Positions 33,207 to 42,061 of a stretch of DNA of 64,000 bases are shown here, in pieces (position 1 is the first letter of the stretch; every line of letters starts with the position of its first letter). Made by a program: the position numbers and the translations under genes. Under the pieces are notes generated by a model. That model did no database searches and was not told the DNA's origin. It was given only the letters and a program-made list of their open reading frames with translations. Source of the DNA: UBA2185 sp964564625 (GTDB lineage: Bacteria > Desulfobacterota > Syntrophia > Syntrophales > UBA2185); assembly GCA_964564625.1 (NCBI GenBank), contig CAZMBE010000005.1, positions 62,001 to 126,000 of the forward strand, written 5' to 3'.

Positions 33207-36200
33207 TTATTTTATTTGTTCTTCGTGTTTCAGCATTGGTTCGAATATGGCTTCGGCCAATTCGAGAAATTCGGCATCCAGCGGATCTATTTGCCTGAAG
33301 CATAAATCATAGTATGCGTCTTCTTTTTCTGCGTATTCAAAGGCGTCCCATTTGCCCTGGGCCGCTCTCATCGCCTTTTGCGGCGGTGCACCTTTTGATA
33401 CCTGTTCAGCGTAGGATAGAGAGGATTCAGGAAAGAAGTGAAGCGGCTTTCGGAGGCCTTTCCAGTAAATTTTTAAAATGTTGTGAAGGCACGTAGCCGC
33501 ATCATCCACCGGTGAATATCGGAATGTCCGGTCTTCACAGACAAGGATTGTCTTCCGAACCTCCATGTGCTCGCCAAGATGGTTAAGGACGAGGTGGAAA
33601 ACCCATGCTCTGAGTCGGTCACGGCTTTTTATCCTCGCCAGGCGATAGGATACCAGCCCCTCGGGATAGATATTGACGAACCGTCCTGTCAGGTGGAAAC
33701 CGTCGATATTTAAATCCACAGGTATTGGTTCTTGTTGCCCTCCCGTGATATGGGGGTGAAGTTTCCTGATGAAAGCTTCGGTGGAAGTGCAAAGTTCGTT
33801 ATAGCAGCACACGCCGGGCGACCCATGGGGCAGTCTACCCGATGCCTGCAAACGCGGATATAAATCACGGAGCGGTTTTTCCTGAAGGGCTTTGGCAATA
33901 AGATCCTGTCTGATGAGGTATGCCTCCAGTTTGTTCAGTTCAAACGGCTCGTTCTCATCCATGATGGCAGGCTCTTCATGGAGGTGGATGCCCAGCCTGT
34001 GTCTAAGAAGAAATCTCGCCGGGTTGGAGAAGAAACAAGCCAATGATTCAAGTTCGATAGTTTTCCATTCCTCTTCAGGTTCGGGAAGACCTGTCGGGAT
34101 GTAGGAAGTGTTCTCTCTGCGGCCTGTCACAGCGCTTTGCGCTGCCTGGAGATTTTCCACGGAATAGCTGAAGAGCTTCCTGTCGCCCGTGAAATAAGAA
34201 GGGCTGAAGGCCTGGAGACGATGGTGAACGAAAATGCGCTTCCGGACAGTTTCACCGAATCCCTCTTCTACATAATCCAGAAGCTCGCTCACAAGCACTG
34301 ATGGGGGACGGGGATTATTGTCTTTTATGCACTGTCCAACATAGCTGACATGGAGCTTTTGCCGGGCCGAGAGCAGGGCTTCAAGGAAGAGGTAGCGGTC
34401 GTCCATTCGGCGTGAGCGATCGCCGATCCGGGGGGATTCGGCCATGAGGTCGAAACCGAGTCTTCGCGATTGCCGTGGGTAAGAGTCATCGTTCATGCCG
34501 ACCAGGCAGATGACCTTGAAGGGGATGCTCCGCATAGGGAGCATGGTACAGAAGGTCACGCCACCTGTGAGAAAACCGGTGCCGAATCCCCTCTTTTCCA
34601 GGTTTTGTTTGAGCCAGGCCTTAATCACATGAAGGTCAATTTTCTCGGCGAATCCGGAGGATGTCTGTATGTCGGTAAGAGTGTGAATAATGCCTGTGAT
34701 CGCCTGGATATCCCTCAAGTGTTCATCTTCATTGGAAAAAAATGCATCAAGAATCTCGATAAGAAAATCTTCCCACTCAGCCAGGGTTTTCTTTTCCTCG
34801 AGGGATGCCATGAATCGGAAAAGCGTTTCCGTGAATTGCACAAAACGACCGAGAATTTCGGCGTTTCCCCCTTCGATGTCGTTGAAAGGGAGAATCCCCA
34901 TGAAAAGCTCGTCTTCAGAATCTGAAGGCATTGCATACCCGAGGAGCATTCTGTCCAGACCGGCACGCCAGGTGTTCCAGGGATACTCCGGCAATTCCAG
35001 CGCTTTTTTACTTTCCGCATCAATTCCCCAGCGGATACCGGTTTCCCGTATCCAGTGGTGAATGAGCACGAGGTCTTCATCGGTGAGAGAAAATTTATCT
35101 CGTACCGCATCTGTTTCCAAAAAATCAAGTACACCGGAAACAGTGAAACGGCTTCCCGCAAGGTCCAAAAGCCTGAAAAACGCGTCGATGAAACCGCTTT
35201 CCTGAAGCAGGCCTCTGTCTGCAATGGTGAAGGGAAGCCACCGCGAATCGGCGAGAGGAATCGAAAATACAGCCTGGATAAAGGGTGCGTAAAGCTCAAT
35301 GTCCGGGACCATGACCAGTACGTCATCGGGATGGACGTTGGGGTTATCGGCAAAAATGGCAAGAAGCGAGTCCTGCAAGACCTCGATTTCCCTGAGAGGG
35401 CTGTGACAGGAGTGGATCTGCACAGAGTTATCGGCTTCGGAATAAGAGAAGATGTCCGTACTCTTCCTTTCCCGTAAATTCAGGATGTCTGACTGGATTG
35501 CCGAGAGAAGCGAATTTTCTCCCGGGTCTTCGAACGCGGGGAATTCTTCGCACTGGATTTCACTTATCAGGTGAAAGAACTCCCGGCCAAGGGCGCCCAT
35601 GGAGGCAAGCAGGGGATTGCCGGCTTCGAGATACAGTTCACCGGGAAGAACACCCCTTGCTTTCTGCTCGCTTACATAGCGGTTCATTTCCCGGTCGGAC
35701 GCAATTTCTCCCCAGAATTCCCGGCAAGGGTTCATCAAAAAAAGATGGACGTCGATAACGGAGGAAACGACGTCGAAAATCTGCATGTAGAACGGAGGCA
35801 GGGCCGAGATGCCGAAAACGCTAATCCTCTCGTAAACGGTTTTGAGGTTTCTATGCGATTCACTCATGTCCTGAACGAACGCATCGTGAAGCGCTGCCCG
35901 GTGAATCAACCTCTTTCTTTTAGAGATTTCCCGCCAGAGAATTGCCTGCCAGTGGTCTTCCAGTCCCCGGTCCCATCTGAGAATCATGTCAGGCCGGAAG
36001 AGCAGGTACTGGTCAAAGAGATCGGCGACCCTCACGGAAAGCTGAAACTGCTTAAGGTCATATTTGCCGTCTCCAAGATAGGCTTTAATGACCTTAAAGC
36101 TGCGATTGTCGAGAAGAGAAGGGAGAACGCGCATGATATCCCAGGACATGATCATTGGTTCGTACGGAGATGGATCGGGCAGATCCGTGACTATTTCCCG

Positions 36201-36422
36201 GAAGAGGTTGTGGACAAAATGAATCGGGTAGGGGAAACGGATATTCGCGCATATACCGAGGCGTCTGGCCAGTTCCATGGAGAGCCAGCGCTCCATGCCT
36301 TTACTCTGGGCAAGGATGATTTCACTCGCAAGCGGATGATTCAGAGGACTCTTCATCACATCTGCAAGAAGCTCCGCCAGAATTTCCATCCGGTTGCTTG
36401 TGTATAACTTCAAGCCGGGCAT
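33207..36422 (-). CDS. recC: Exodeoxyribonuclease V gamma subunit RecC
   Basis: A 1071-residue protein beginning LKLYTSNRMEILAELLADV with the conserved block LASEIILAQSKGMERWLSM, then ICANIRFPYPIHFVHNLF, the SF1-like but degenerate helicase body (VICLVGMNDDSYPRQSRRLGFDLMA) and RRMDDRYLFLEALLSARQKLHVSYVG. These are standard RecC blocks; RecC recognises Chi and splits the strands. It is separated from recB-recD by about 8.4 kb containing unrelated genes, so the usual recC-recB-recD order has been broken up. AGGA lies ten bases before the ATG. Confidence 0.92.
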   Translation of the reverse strand: MPGLKLYTSNRMEILAELLADVMKSPLNHPLASEIILAQSKGMERWLSMELARRLGICANIRFPYPIHFVHNLFREIVTDLPDPSPYEPMIMSWDIMRVLPSLLDNRSFKVIKAYLGDGKYDLKQFQLSVRVADLFDQYLLFRPDMILRWDRGLEDHWQAILWREISKRKRLIHRAALHDAFVQDMSESHRNLKTVYERISVFGISALPPFYMQIFDVVSSVIDVHLFLMNPCREFWGEIASDREMNRYVSEQKARGVLPGELYLEAGNPLLASMGALGREFFHLISEIQCEEFPAFEDPGENSLLSAIQSDILNLRERKSTDIFSYSEADNSVQIHSCHSPLREIEVLQDSLLAIFADNPNVHPDDVLVMVPDIELYAPFIQAVFSIPLADSRWLPFTIADRGLLQESGFIDAFFRLLDLAGSRFTVSGVLDFLETDAVRDKFSLTDEDLVLIHHWIRETGIRWGIDAESKKALELPEYPWNTWRAGLDRMLLGYAMPSDSEDELFMGILPFNDIEGGNAEILGRFVQFTETLFRFMASLEEKKTLAEWEDFLIEILDAFFSNEDEHLRDIQAITGIIHTLTDIQTSSGFAEKIDLHVIKAWLKQNLEKRGFGTGFLTGGVTFCTMLPMRSIPFKVICLVGMNDDSYPRQSRRLGFDLMAESPRIGDRSRRMDDRYLFLEALLSARQKLHVSYVGQCIKDNNPRPPSVLVSELLDYVEEGFGETVRKRIFVHHRLQAFSPSYFTGDRKLFSYSVENLQAAQSAVTGRRENTSYIPTGLPEPEEEWKTIELESLACFFSNPARFLLRHRLGIHLHEEPAIMDENEPFELNKLEAYLIRQDLIAKALQEKPLRDLYPRLQASGRLPHGSPGVCCYNELCTSTEAFIRKLHPHITGGQQEPIPVDLNIDGFHLTGRFVNIYPEGLVSYRLARIKSRDRLRAWVFHLVLNHLGEHMEVRKTILVCEDRTFRYSPVDDAATCLHNILKIYWKGLRKPLHFFPESSLSYAEQVSKGAPPQKAMRAAQGKWDAFEYAEKEDAYYDLCFRQIDPLDAEFLELAEAIFEPMLKHEEQIK

Positions 36423-36447
36423 GAATATGTATCCTGAAATGTGTCGA

Positions 36448-36897
36448 TTACTTTTTTTTCAGTGCAAAATAATCCGAAAGAATTTCTTTATGGTCAAACA
36501 CGATAGGGGAGGGTAGAGTATCCCTTGTAAAGATACCGGCATCTGCGGCATCATCTGCGGCGCGCGGCTCCCCGCTTGCTTTCGCGATATATACGGTTGA
36601 GATAGCGTGGTGACGGGGGTCTCTATCTGGTCTTGAATACGTGTGAAACTGCCTCACGAGTTTTACATCCAGTCCGGTTTCTTCTTTAGCCTCTCTTACA
36701 GCAGCATCTTCAAGAGATTCTCCATAATCAACAAAACCTCCGGGAATAGCCCACCCGAAGGGATAGTTTTTTCGGTTGATCAAGAGAATGCCTTGATTAT
36801 CCACTTCTATGATGATGTCCACCGTCGGAAGTGGATTCAGATAGCTTTCCGTTTCTGCGTTACAGATTGGGCAGTGTTTTTTAATTTTAGTAACCAT
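36448..36897 (-). CDS. Nudix hydrolase with N-terminal zinc-ribbon-like start
   Basis: A 149-residue protein with a complete Nudix box (residues about 54-76: GFVDYGESLEDAAVREAKEE then TGL), able to bind Mg and hydrolyse a nucleoside-diphosphate derivative. A short HCPICNAETESYLNP start resembles half a zinc finger. The YSRPDRDPRHHAISTVYIAKASG segment fits the ADP-ribose / GDP-mannose pyrophosphatase-like group, but substrate cannot be fixed. Confidence 0.85.
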   Translation of the reverse strand: MVTKIKKHCPICNAETESYLNPLPTVDIIIEVDNQGILLINRKNYPFGWAIPGGFVDYGESLEDAAVREAKEETGLDVKLVRQFHTYSRPDRDPRHHAISTVYIAKASGEPRAADDAADAGIFTRDTLPSPIVFDHKEILSDYFALKKK

Positions 36898-36970
36898 GAA
36901 CTACCGTATGGAATTCAGCATTACATTTCATATAGAGAAATGGCTCAGGTACCTTCTGTTGGGTCAGATG

Positions 36971-37001
36971 CGGTAGGACAGGAGGGATGCCTGTCCTACC
37001 G
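36971..37001. terminator. Perfect 12-bp stem-loop downstream of pckG
   Basis: CGGTAGGACAGG, seven-base loop, exact reverse complement. It lies 20 bases past the pckG stop on the minus strand. There is no U-run on either side, so it may be a transcript-end stabiliser or a mobile palindromic repeat rather than a classic terminator. Confidence 0.45.
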
Positions 37002-37021
37002 ATAATTATTGATTCTGAACA

Positions 37022-38818
37022 CTACTTCTTCTGTTGTAACAATCTTTGCTCTAGAGCTGACAATTCATCTTTAAGTCCCTTCGGGAGCCTGTTCCCGAAC
37101 TGGCTGTAATGCTTCTTGACGCTTTCTACCTCTTTAAGCCACTCATTCACGTCAACTTTGAGAAGTTCATCCATATCTTTATCAGATATATTGAGTCCTG
37201 ATGTATCAATAGCGCCGGGAGCTGGTAAATAACCAATCGGGGTTTCCACGGCTTTACCTGTCCCCTCAATTCTCTCGCAAATCCATTTGAGGACGCGGCT
37301 GTTTTCACCGTAACCAGGCCACAGCCACTTGCCATCCGGCGTTTTTCGGAACCAATTGACATAGAATATTTTAGGGAGCTTGCTCGTATCAGTCTTTTTC
37401 CCCATTTCCAGCCAGTGAGTAAAGTAATCTCCCATATGATACCCGCAGAAAGGCAGCATGGCGAAGGGGTCTCTGCGCAAATCGCCGACTGTTCCCGCTG
37501 CCGCTGCCGTTTTTTCTGAGCTGGCAATGGAACCCATGAAAGTGCCGTGCTGCCAGTTGAAAGCCTCATATACAAGGGGAACGATAGTGGCGCGACGTCC
37601 ACCGAAAAGGAATGCCGAGATGGGAACGCCTTTTGGATCTTCCCAGGAGGGATCAATAACCGGACACTGCCCTGCCGGAGCAGTAAACCGTGCATTTGGA
37701 TGTGATGCCGTACGACCTGAACCCGGTGACCAGGATTGGCCTTTCCAATCGGTGAGTCTTGCCGGAGCTTCTTTTGTCATTTCCTCCCACCAGACATCGC
37801 CCTCGGGAGTTAACGCAACATTTGTAAAAATCGAATTTTTTGTCATACTCAGCATGGCGTTCGGGTTGGAATCCATGGATGTGCCGGGCGCAACACCAAA
37901 GAAACCGTATTCGGGGTTGATGCCGTATAATCTTCCGTCATCCCCGAATTTCATCCATGCAATATCATCTCCCACGGTTTCCGCTTTCCACCCGGGAATC
38001 GTCGGTATCAGCATGGCGAGGTTGGTTTTTCCGCATGCGCTGGGGAAAGCGCCGGTGATAAAGTGCTTTTTACCTTTCGGGGAGGTAAGCCCCAGGATAA
38101 GCATATGTTCTGCCAGCCAGCCATCGTCACGGGCCATGACTGAAGCAATACGCAGGGAAAAACATTTTTTGCCCAGAAGGGCGTTTCCTCCATAGCCGCT
38201 CCCGAACGACCAGATTTCCCTCGTTTCGGGAAAATGCACGATGTATTTATAGTCATTATTGCAGGGCCACGGTACGTCTTTCTCTCCGGGCTCAAGGGGC
38301 TTTCCGACGGAGTGAAGGCAGGGGACAAATTCTCCGTCTGGGCCAAGAATATCGAGAACGGCTTTTCCCATACGGGTCATGATTCTCATATTACACACGA
38401 CGTATGGAGAATCGGTTATTTCTATACCGATGTGGGCGATATTGGAACCCAACGGCCCCATGCTGAAAGGAATGACATACATGGTTCTTCCTTTCATGCA
38501 TCCTTTGTACAGGCCAACGAGAATATTTTTCATCTCGTCGGGATCACACCAGTTATTTGTAGGTCCCGCATCCTCTCTATTCTTTGAACAAATGAAAGTC
38601 CTTTCTTCTACGCGCGCCACATCGGCGGGATCTGATCGGGAAAGATAACAATTAGGTCTGATTGCTTCGTTCAGTTTGATATAGGTACCTGACTTTACCA
38701 TGAGCGCAGAAAGCTCATCATATTCTTTCTGTGATCCATCGCACCAGTGAACACGATCGGGTTTGCACATTTCCGCCATTTCCCTTACCCACTTCAAAAG
38801 TTTCTGATTTGATGTCAT
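37022..38818 (-). CDS. pckG: Phosphoenolpyruvate carboxykinase (GTP)
   Basis: A 598-residue GTP-dependent PEPCK, which interconverts oxaloacetate + GTP and PEP + CO2 + GDP. The kinase-1a loop FPSACGKTN (258-266) contains the reactive Cys262; metal-site residues follow at VGDDIAWM (Asp285). RSDPADVARVE, the substrate Arg-containing SGYGGNALLGKKCF and the late FNWQHGTFMGS and NWFRKTPDGKWLWPG blocks are typical of the GTP type. AAGGAAGGACAG precedes the ATG. Role: gluconeogenesis from C3/C4 acids, in keeping with the glycogen genes in this window, or CO2 fixation. Confidence 0.96.
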   Translation of the reverse strand: MTSNQKLLKWVREMAEMCKPDRVHWCDGSQKEYDELSALMVKSGTYIKLNEAIRPNCYLSRSDPADVARVEERTFICSKNREDAGPTNNWCDPDEMKNILVGLYKGCMKGRTMYVIPFSMGPLGSNIAHIGIEITDSPYVVCNMRIMTRMGKAVLDILGPDGEFVPCLHSVGKPLEPGEKDVPWPCNNDYKYIVHFPETREIWSFGSGYGGNALLGKKCFSLRIASVMARDDGWLAEHMLILGLTSPKGKKHFITGAFPSACGKTNLAMLIPTIPGWKAETVGDDIAWMKFGDDGRLYGINPEYGFFGVAPGTSMDSNPNAMLSMTKNSIFTNVALTPEGDVWWEEMTKEAPARLTDWKGQSWSPGSGRTASHPNARFTAPAGQCPVIDPSWEDPKGVPISAFLFGGRRATIVPLVYEAFNWQHGTFMGSIASSEKTAAAAGTVGDLRRDPFAMLPFCGYHMGDYFTHWLEMGKKTDTSKLPKIFYVNWFRKTPDGKWLWPGYGENSRVLKWICERIEGTGKAVETPIGYLPAPGAIDTSGLNISDKDMDELLKVDVNEWLKEVESVKKHYSQFGNRLPKGLKDELSALEQRLLQQKK

Positions 38819-39101
38819 AACTGTCCTTCCTTATGTATAATGACTAATTATATTGAGAACATAAAACTGTATGAATCGCCATATTGACCTTTGTCTTCAT
38901 ACAGGAATGATGTAGCTGATGAAGTAAAGGCGACAAAAGGTTTTCACTGGCTGCGATTCGGGCAAGTACCTAATAAAAAACGATGCGAGTATAGAGAAGA
39001 GGGATTTTTGTGTCAAGAAAAAAGCATACCGAAAAGGGTCTTGACAATTATCAGGCAATAATTTAGCGTACGCGGCGAAAGAAGATTTCAGGAGATTAGT
39101 C

Positions 39102-39509
39102 ATGATCGGTGTTCTTATTACAACCCACGGCAACCTTGGAAACGAACTCATAAAAGCAACCGAATTGATCAAAGGAAAATTAGAGGGTGTACTCCATGTT
39201 TCCGTTGATCAGACCAAGGGGATGGAGGAAATAAAGAAAGAAATAAGCTCCTCCATCAAGAAGCTGGATCGTGGCCAGGGGGTCTTGATACTGACTGATC
39301 TTTTCGGTGGTACTCCTTCAAATATATCTCTATCCTTTCTTAAAGAGGGGAAACTGGAAGTTGTCACCGGCGTTAATTTGCCGATGCTGCTGAAACTCTA
39401 CGACAAGAGACATGAAATGAATCTTGCGGAGTTTGCTTCTTATATTAAGGAATACGGGAGGAAAAACATATATTTAGCAAGTGAAGTATTGAACAGAAAA
39501 GTAGGATGA
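39102..39509 (+). CDS. PTS EIIA component, mannose/fructose family
   Basis: A 135-residue EIIA-Man-type domain with phospho-acceptor His9 (LITTHGNLGNEL), DQTKGMEEI, and ILTDLFGGTPSN. No EIIB, EIIC or HPr gene is nearby, so as in many deltaproteobacteria it is likely part of a regulatory PTS rather than sugar uptake. CAGGAG lies seven bases before the ATG. Confidence 0.9.
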   Translation: MIGVLITTHGNLGNELIKATELIKGKLEGVLHVSVDQTKGMEEIKKEISSSIKKLDRGQGVLILTDLFGGTPSNISLSFLKEGKLEVVTGVNLPMLLKLYDKRHEMNLAEFASYIKEYGRKNIYLASEVLNRKVG

Positions 39510-39583
39510 ATTTTTTCCCTGTGCATGAATGGCAATTAATCATGACCATTTTGTCATGAGCTGAACAAATAGTACATAGTCGC

Positions 39584-40102
39584 ATGACAAATCCCTCCAC
39601 ATTATATGCCTCAAGATACTCAGGCAGCGGCCGGATGAACCAACAATCAATTGAAATAACACGAATGGTAATACATGATATTGATGAAATAGTATCTATT
39701 GAAAACGCAACATTTCCCGTACCGTGGTCACGGGATGTTTTTCTGCGCGAACTTCAAATACCCGTGTCCCGCGCTCTCGTAGCAAAGGCGCATCAGAATC
39801 AGAATATGGAAATAGCGGGATATGTGGTTTACTGGCTTATTGCCGGAGAAGTTCAGATTCATAAAATTGCCGTGAGGGAGAATTCGCGGAAGTCAGGCAT
39901 CGCGTCACTGATCATGGCAGAGGTGCTCAGGTGCTCCCGTGAAGAGGGGGCTCTTTCGTGCACGCTCGAGGTAGGACAATCGAACGAAAACGCGAAAAAA
40001 CTCTATGAAAAATTTGGCTTTACGGTAATAGAAGTGAGAAAGAAATACTATCATGAATCGGGTGATGATGCCCTGGTTATGTGCTTGGATTTGAAACCGT
40101 AA
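39584..40102 (+). CDS. rimI: Ribosomal protein S18-alanine N-acetyltransferase, RimI-like
   Basis: A GNAT acetyltransferase; the core from residue 18 reads IENATFPVPWSRDVFLREL (RimI-type), with the acetyl-CoA loop IHKIAVRENSRKSGIASLIM and LEVGQSNENAKKLYEKFGF. RimI acetylates the N-terminal Ala of S18. The ATG at 39635 would give the usual RimI N-terminus (MNQQSIEITRM) and may be the true start; 39584 lacks a site. It precedes pyrK by 34 bases. Confidence 0.82.
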   Translation: MTNPSTLYASRYSGSGRMNQQSIEITRMVIHDIDEIVSIENATFPVPWSRDVFLRELQIPVSRALVAKAHQNQNMEIAGYVVYWLIAGEVQIHKIAVRENSRKSGIASLIMAEVLRCSREEGALSCTLEVGQSNENAKKLYEKFGFTVIEVRKKYYHESGDDALVMCLDLKP

Positions 40103-40136
40103 GGGGATTTTCTTCGTAAGAAAGTTTTAATCTTTT

Positions 40137-40940
40137 ATGCGTGGCAGGATACTTAGAAACACAAAAATAATCGGAGGGCATTTCTTGCTTACGGTCACAC
40201 TGCCCGAGTCATTTCAGACGCCAATGCCGGGACAGTTTGTCATGGTGCGGGAAAAAGGGCGCCTTGATCCATTCCTCGGAAGACCATTCAGCATTTATAG
40301 TTTTGAACGGCGCAGCGACTCGGTGATAATTGAGATTCTCTATAAAGTCGTTGGAAAACAAACGACACTGCTTTCAATACTGAAAGAAGATGTTCTATTA
40401 GAAATATATGGGCCCTATGGCAGTGCGTTCGACGTAACTGCAAATTTTCAAAAGATCGTTCTCATATGCGGGGGAATCGGGATCGCCCCCATCACATTTC
40501 TTGCCTCTCATTACCAGAGGATCAAGGATGCCGGGAGCGTAAAACTTTTTTGTTATCTTGGAGCACAAGATGCGTCAAAACTTGTGGGAGTTGAGAGAAT
40601 AAAAGAATTGTGTCCGGATGTTTTTATCAGCACGGACGACGGAAGTGTAGGCTATCACGGGTTTGTCACAGAGGTTTTTTTACAGGATATAGCATCATAC
40701 GATCCGGGAGATGCAACAATTTATGCGTGCGGCCCCCGACCCATGCTGAAGAGGTTGTCGGAAATCCTCACGGTACACCCGCTAGCATGTCAGGCATCTC
40801 TTGAGGAGCGTATGGCGTGTGGTGTCGGAGCCTGCCTTGGCTGTTCCATCGCCGCTCAAGACAGGGAAGGCAGGAATTCATACAAGCGTGTCTGCAAAGA
40901 CGGGCCGGTCTTTGACATTCACGACATTATTTGGAATTAA
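40137..40940 (+). CDS. pyrK: Dihydroorotate dehydrogenase electron-transfer subunit PyrK
   Basis: A 267-residue FAD and [2Fe-2S] protein that passes electrons from the type 1B dihydroorotate dehydrogenase to NAD+. FAD site GRPFSIYSF, NAD-binding CGGIGIAPITFLA and CGPRPML; the iron-sulfur ligands are Cys228, 233, 236 (CGVGACLGC) and Cys253. The catalytic partner PyrD follows after a 173-base spacer containing a palindromic repeat. Confidence 0.93.
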   Translation: MRGRILRNTKIIGGHFLLTVTLPESFQTPMPGQFVMVREKGRLDPFLGRPFSIYSFERRSDSVIIEILYKVVGKQTTLLSILKEDVLLEIYGPYGSAFDVTANFQKIVLICGGIGIAPITFLASHYQRIKDAGSVKLFCYLGAQDASKLVGVERIKELCPDVFISTDDGSVGYHGFVTEVFLQDIASYDPGDATIYACGPRPMLKRLSEILTVHPLACQASLEERMACGVGACLGCSIAAQDREGRNSYKRVCKDGPVFDIHDIIWN

Positions 40941-40971
40941 TATGCGTTATGGTTCAAAGATAACTTCTCGC

Positions 40972-41066
40972 CGTCATTCCAGGGTTGATCCCAAACCGTG
41001 TTTTTTATGCAGTATCCCCGGCTTCTGCGGGAATGGAGCCCGGATTCCCTCTTACGAGGCAATGAC
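40972..41066. repeat. Dispersed palindromic repeat between pyrK and pyrD
   Basis: Begins GTCATTCCAGGG and ends GGCAATGAC, with internal CCCCGGCTTCTGCGGGAATGG and GCCCGGATTCCC split by few bases. Same outline as 17028-17111. It separates two genes whose products form one enzyme, so it probably inserted into an operon without ending transcription. Confidence 0.55.
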
Positions 41067-41090
41067 AATATTTGTTGTGCCTTCAAGGCG

Positions 41091-41107
41091 CCCTCTTGAC
41101 ATGAGGG
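41091..41107 (+). promoter_or_regulatory. Small hairpin holding the pyrD ribosome-binding site
   Basis: CCCTC, loop TTGACAT, GAGGG. The 3' arm GAGGG is the only Shine-Dalgarno-like sequence before the pyrD ATG at 41114, so pairing would mask it. The stem is only 5 bp and could be chance. Confidence 0.35.
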
Positions 41108-41113
41108 TTTAGA

Positions 41114-42058
41114 ATGAACAATAATGATGTGAAATACACACCGAAAATGGCCGTCCATATTGGCGGTGGCCTTGTTATTAAAAATCCGGTGATGACCGCC
41201 TCAGGCACATTCGGGTATGGAGAGGAGTACGCTCCTTACTGTGATTTAAAATGTCTGGGTGCCATAATCGTAAAGGGCATCTCTCTGGAACCCAGAGCGG
41301 GGAATCCTCCGCCAAGAATTATGGAGACTCCCTGCGGGATGCTTAACGCCATCGGCCTTGAAAATCCCGGAGTAAAGATTTTTGTACACGAAAAGCTTCC
41401 ATTTCTCAGACGGATTGACAGTGCCGTTATTGTGAATGTCTTTGGTGAAACGATTGATGAATACAAGAGGGTTGTAGAAATATTGAGCCATGCGGAAGGA
41501 GTGCATGGCCTGGAGATCAATATCTCTTGCCCTAACGTAAAAAAAGGCGGCATGGTGTTCGGTACTGACCCTGACATGGCATATGAGATTACGAAAGAGG
41601 TAAAAGGCGTCACGGATCTGCCCGTGGTAGTCAAACTGACGCCTAATGTCACGGATATTTGCGTCATTGCGGAAAGCGTCCAGGAAGCGGGTGCGGATGC
41701 AATATCTCTTATTAATACCCTGACCGGTATGTCTGTGGACATTGAGCAGAGGATCCCCCATCTGAGGAACATCACGGGAGGTCTTTCCGGTCCAGCCATA
41801 AAACCGATCGCTTTGAGGATGGTCTGGCAGGTCGTGAGACGGATCAATATCCCGGTGATAGGGGTCGGTGGCATTACAAGTGCCCGCGATGCCCTGGAAT
41901 TCTTGCTTGTGGGGGCCAGGGCGGTTCAGATTGGTACAGCCAGCTTCATGCACCCCCATGCTGCGGTAGACATAATAGACAATATATCAGATTACTTTGT
42001 GAAACATAACATCAAGGATGTACACGAATTTATTGGGACACTTCATGAGGGGAGGTAA
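41114..42058 (+). CDS. pyrD: Dihydroorotate dehydrogenase, class 1B catalytic subunit
   Basis: A 314-residue FMN enzyme oxidising dihydroorotate to orotate in pyrimidine synthesis. Catalytic Cys139 in NISCPNVKKGG marks class 1B, which works with PyrK. Other blocks: NPVMTASGTFGYGEEY, GNPPPRIMETPCGMLNAIGLENPG, KLTPNVTDI, NTLTGM, GGLSGPAIKPIALRMV and GVGGITSARDALEF. Stops just before the DUF4384 gene. Confidence 0.95.
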   Translation: MNNNDVKYTPKMAVHIGGGLVIKNPVMTASGTFGYGEEYAPYCDLKCLGAIIVKGISLEPRAGNPPPRIMETPCGMLNAIGLENPGVKIFVHEKLPFLRRIDSAVIVNVFGETIDEYKRVVEILSHAEGVHGLEINISCPNVKKGGMVFGTDPDMAYEITKEVKGVTDLPVVVKLTPNVTDICVIAESVQEAGADAISLINTLTGMSVDIEQRIPHLRNITGGLSGPAIKPIALRMVWQVVRRINIPVIGVGGITSARDALEFLLVGARAVQIGTASFMHPHAAVDIIDNISDYFVKHNIKDVHEFIGTLHEGR

Positions 42059-42061
42059 CAT

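Noticed and set aside
33058..33303. Minus-strand frame overlapping the end of recC
   Set aside because: It overlaps the conserved recC 3' end in another phase and contains repeat DNA.
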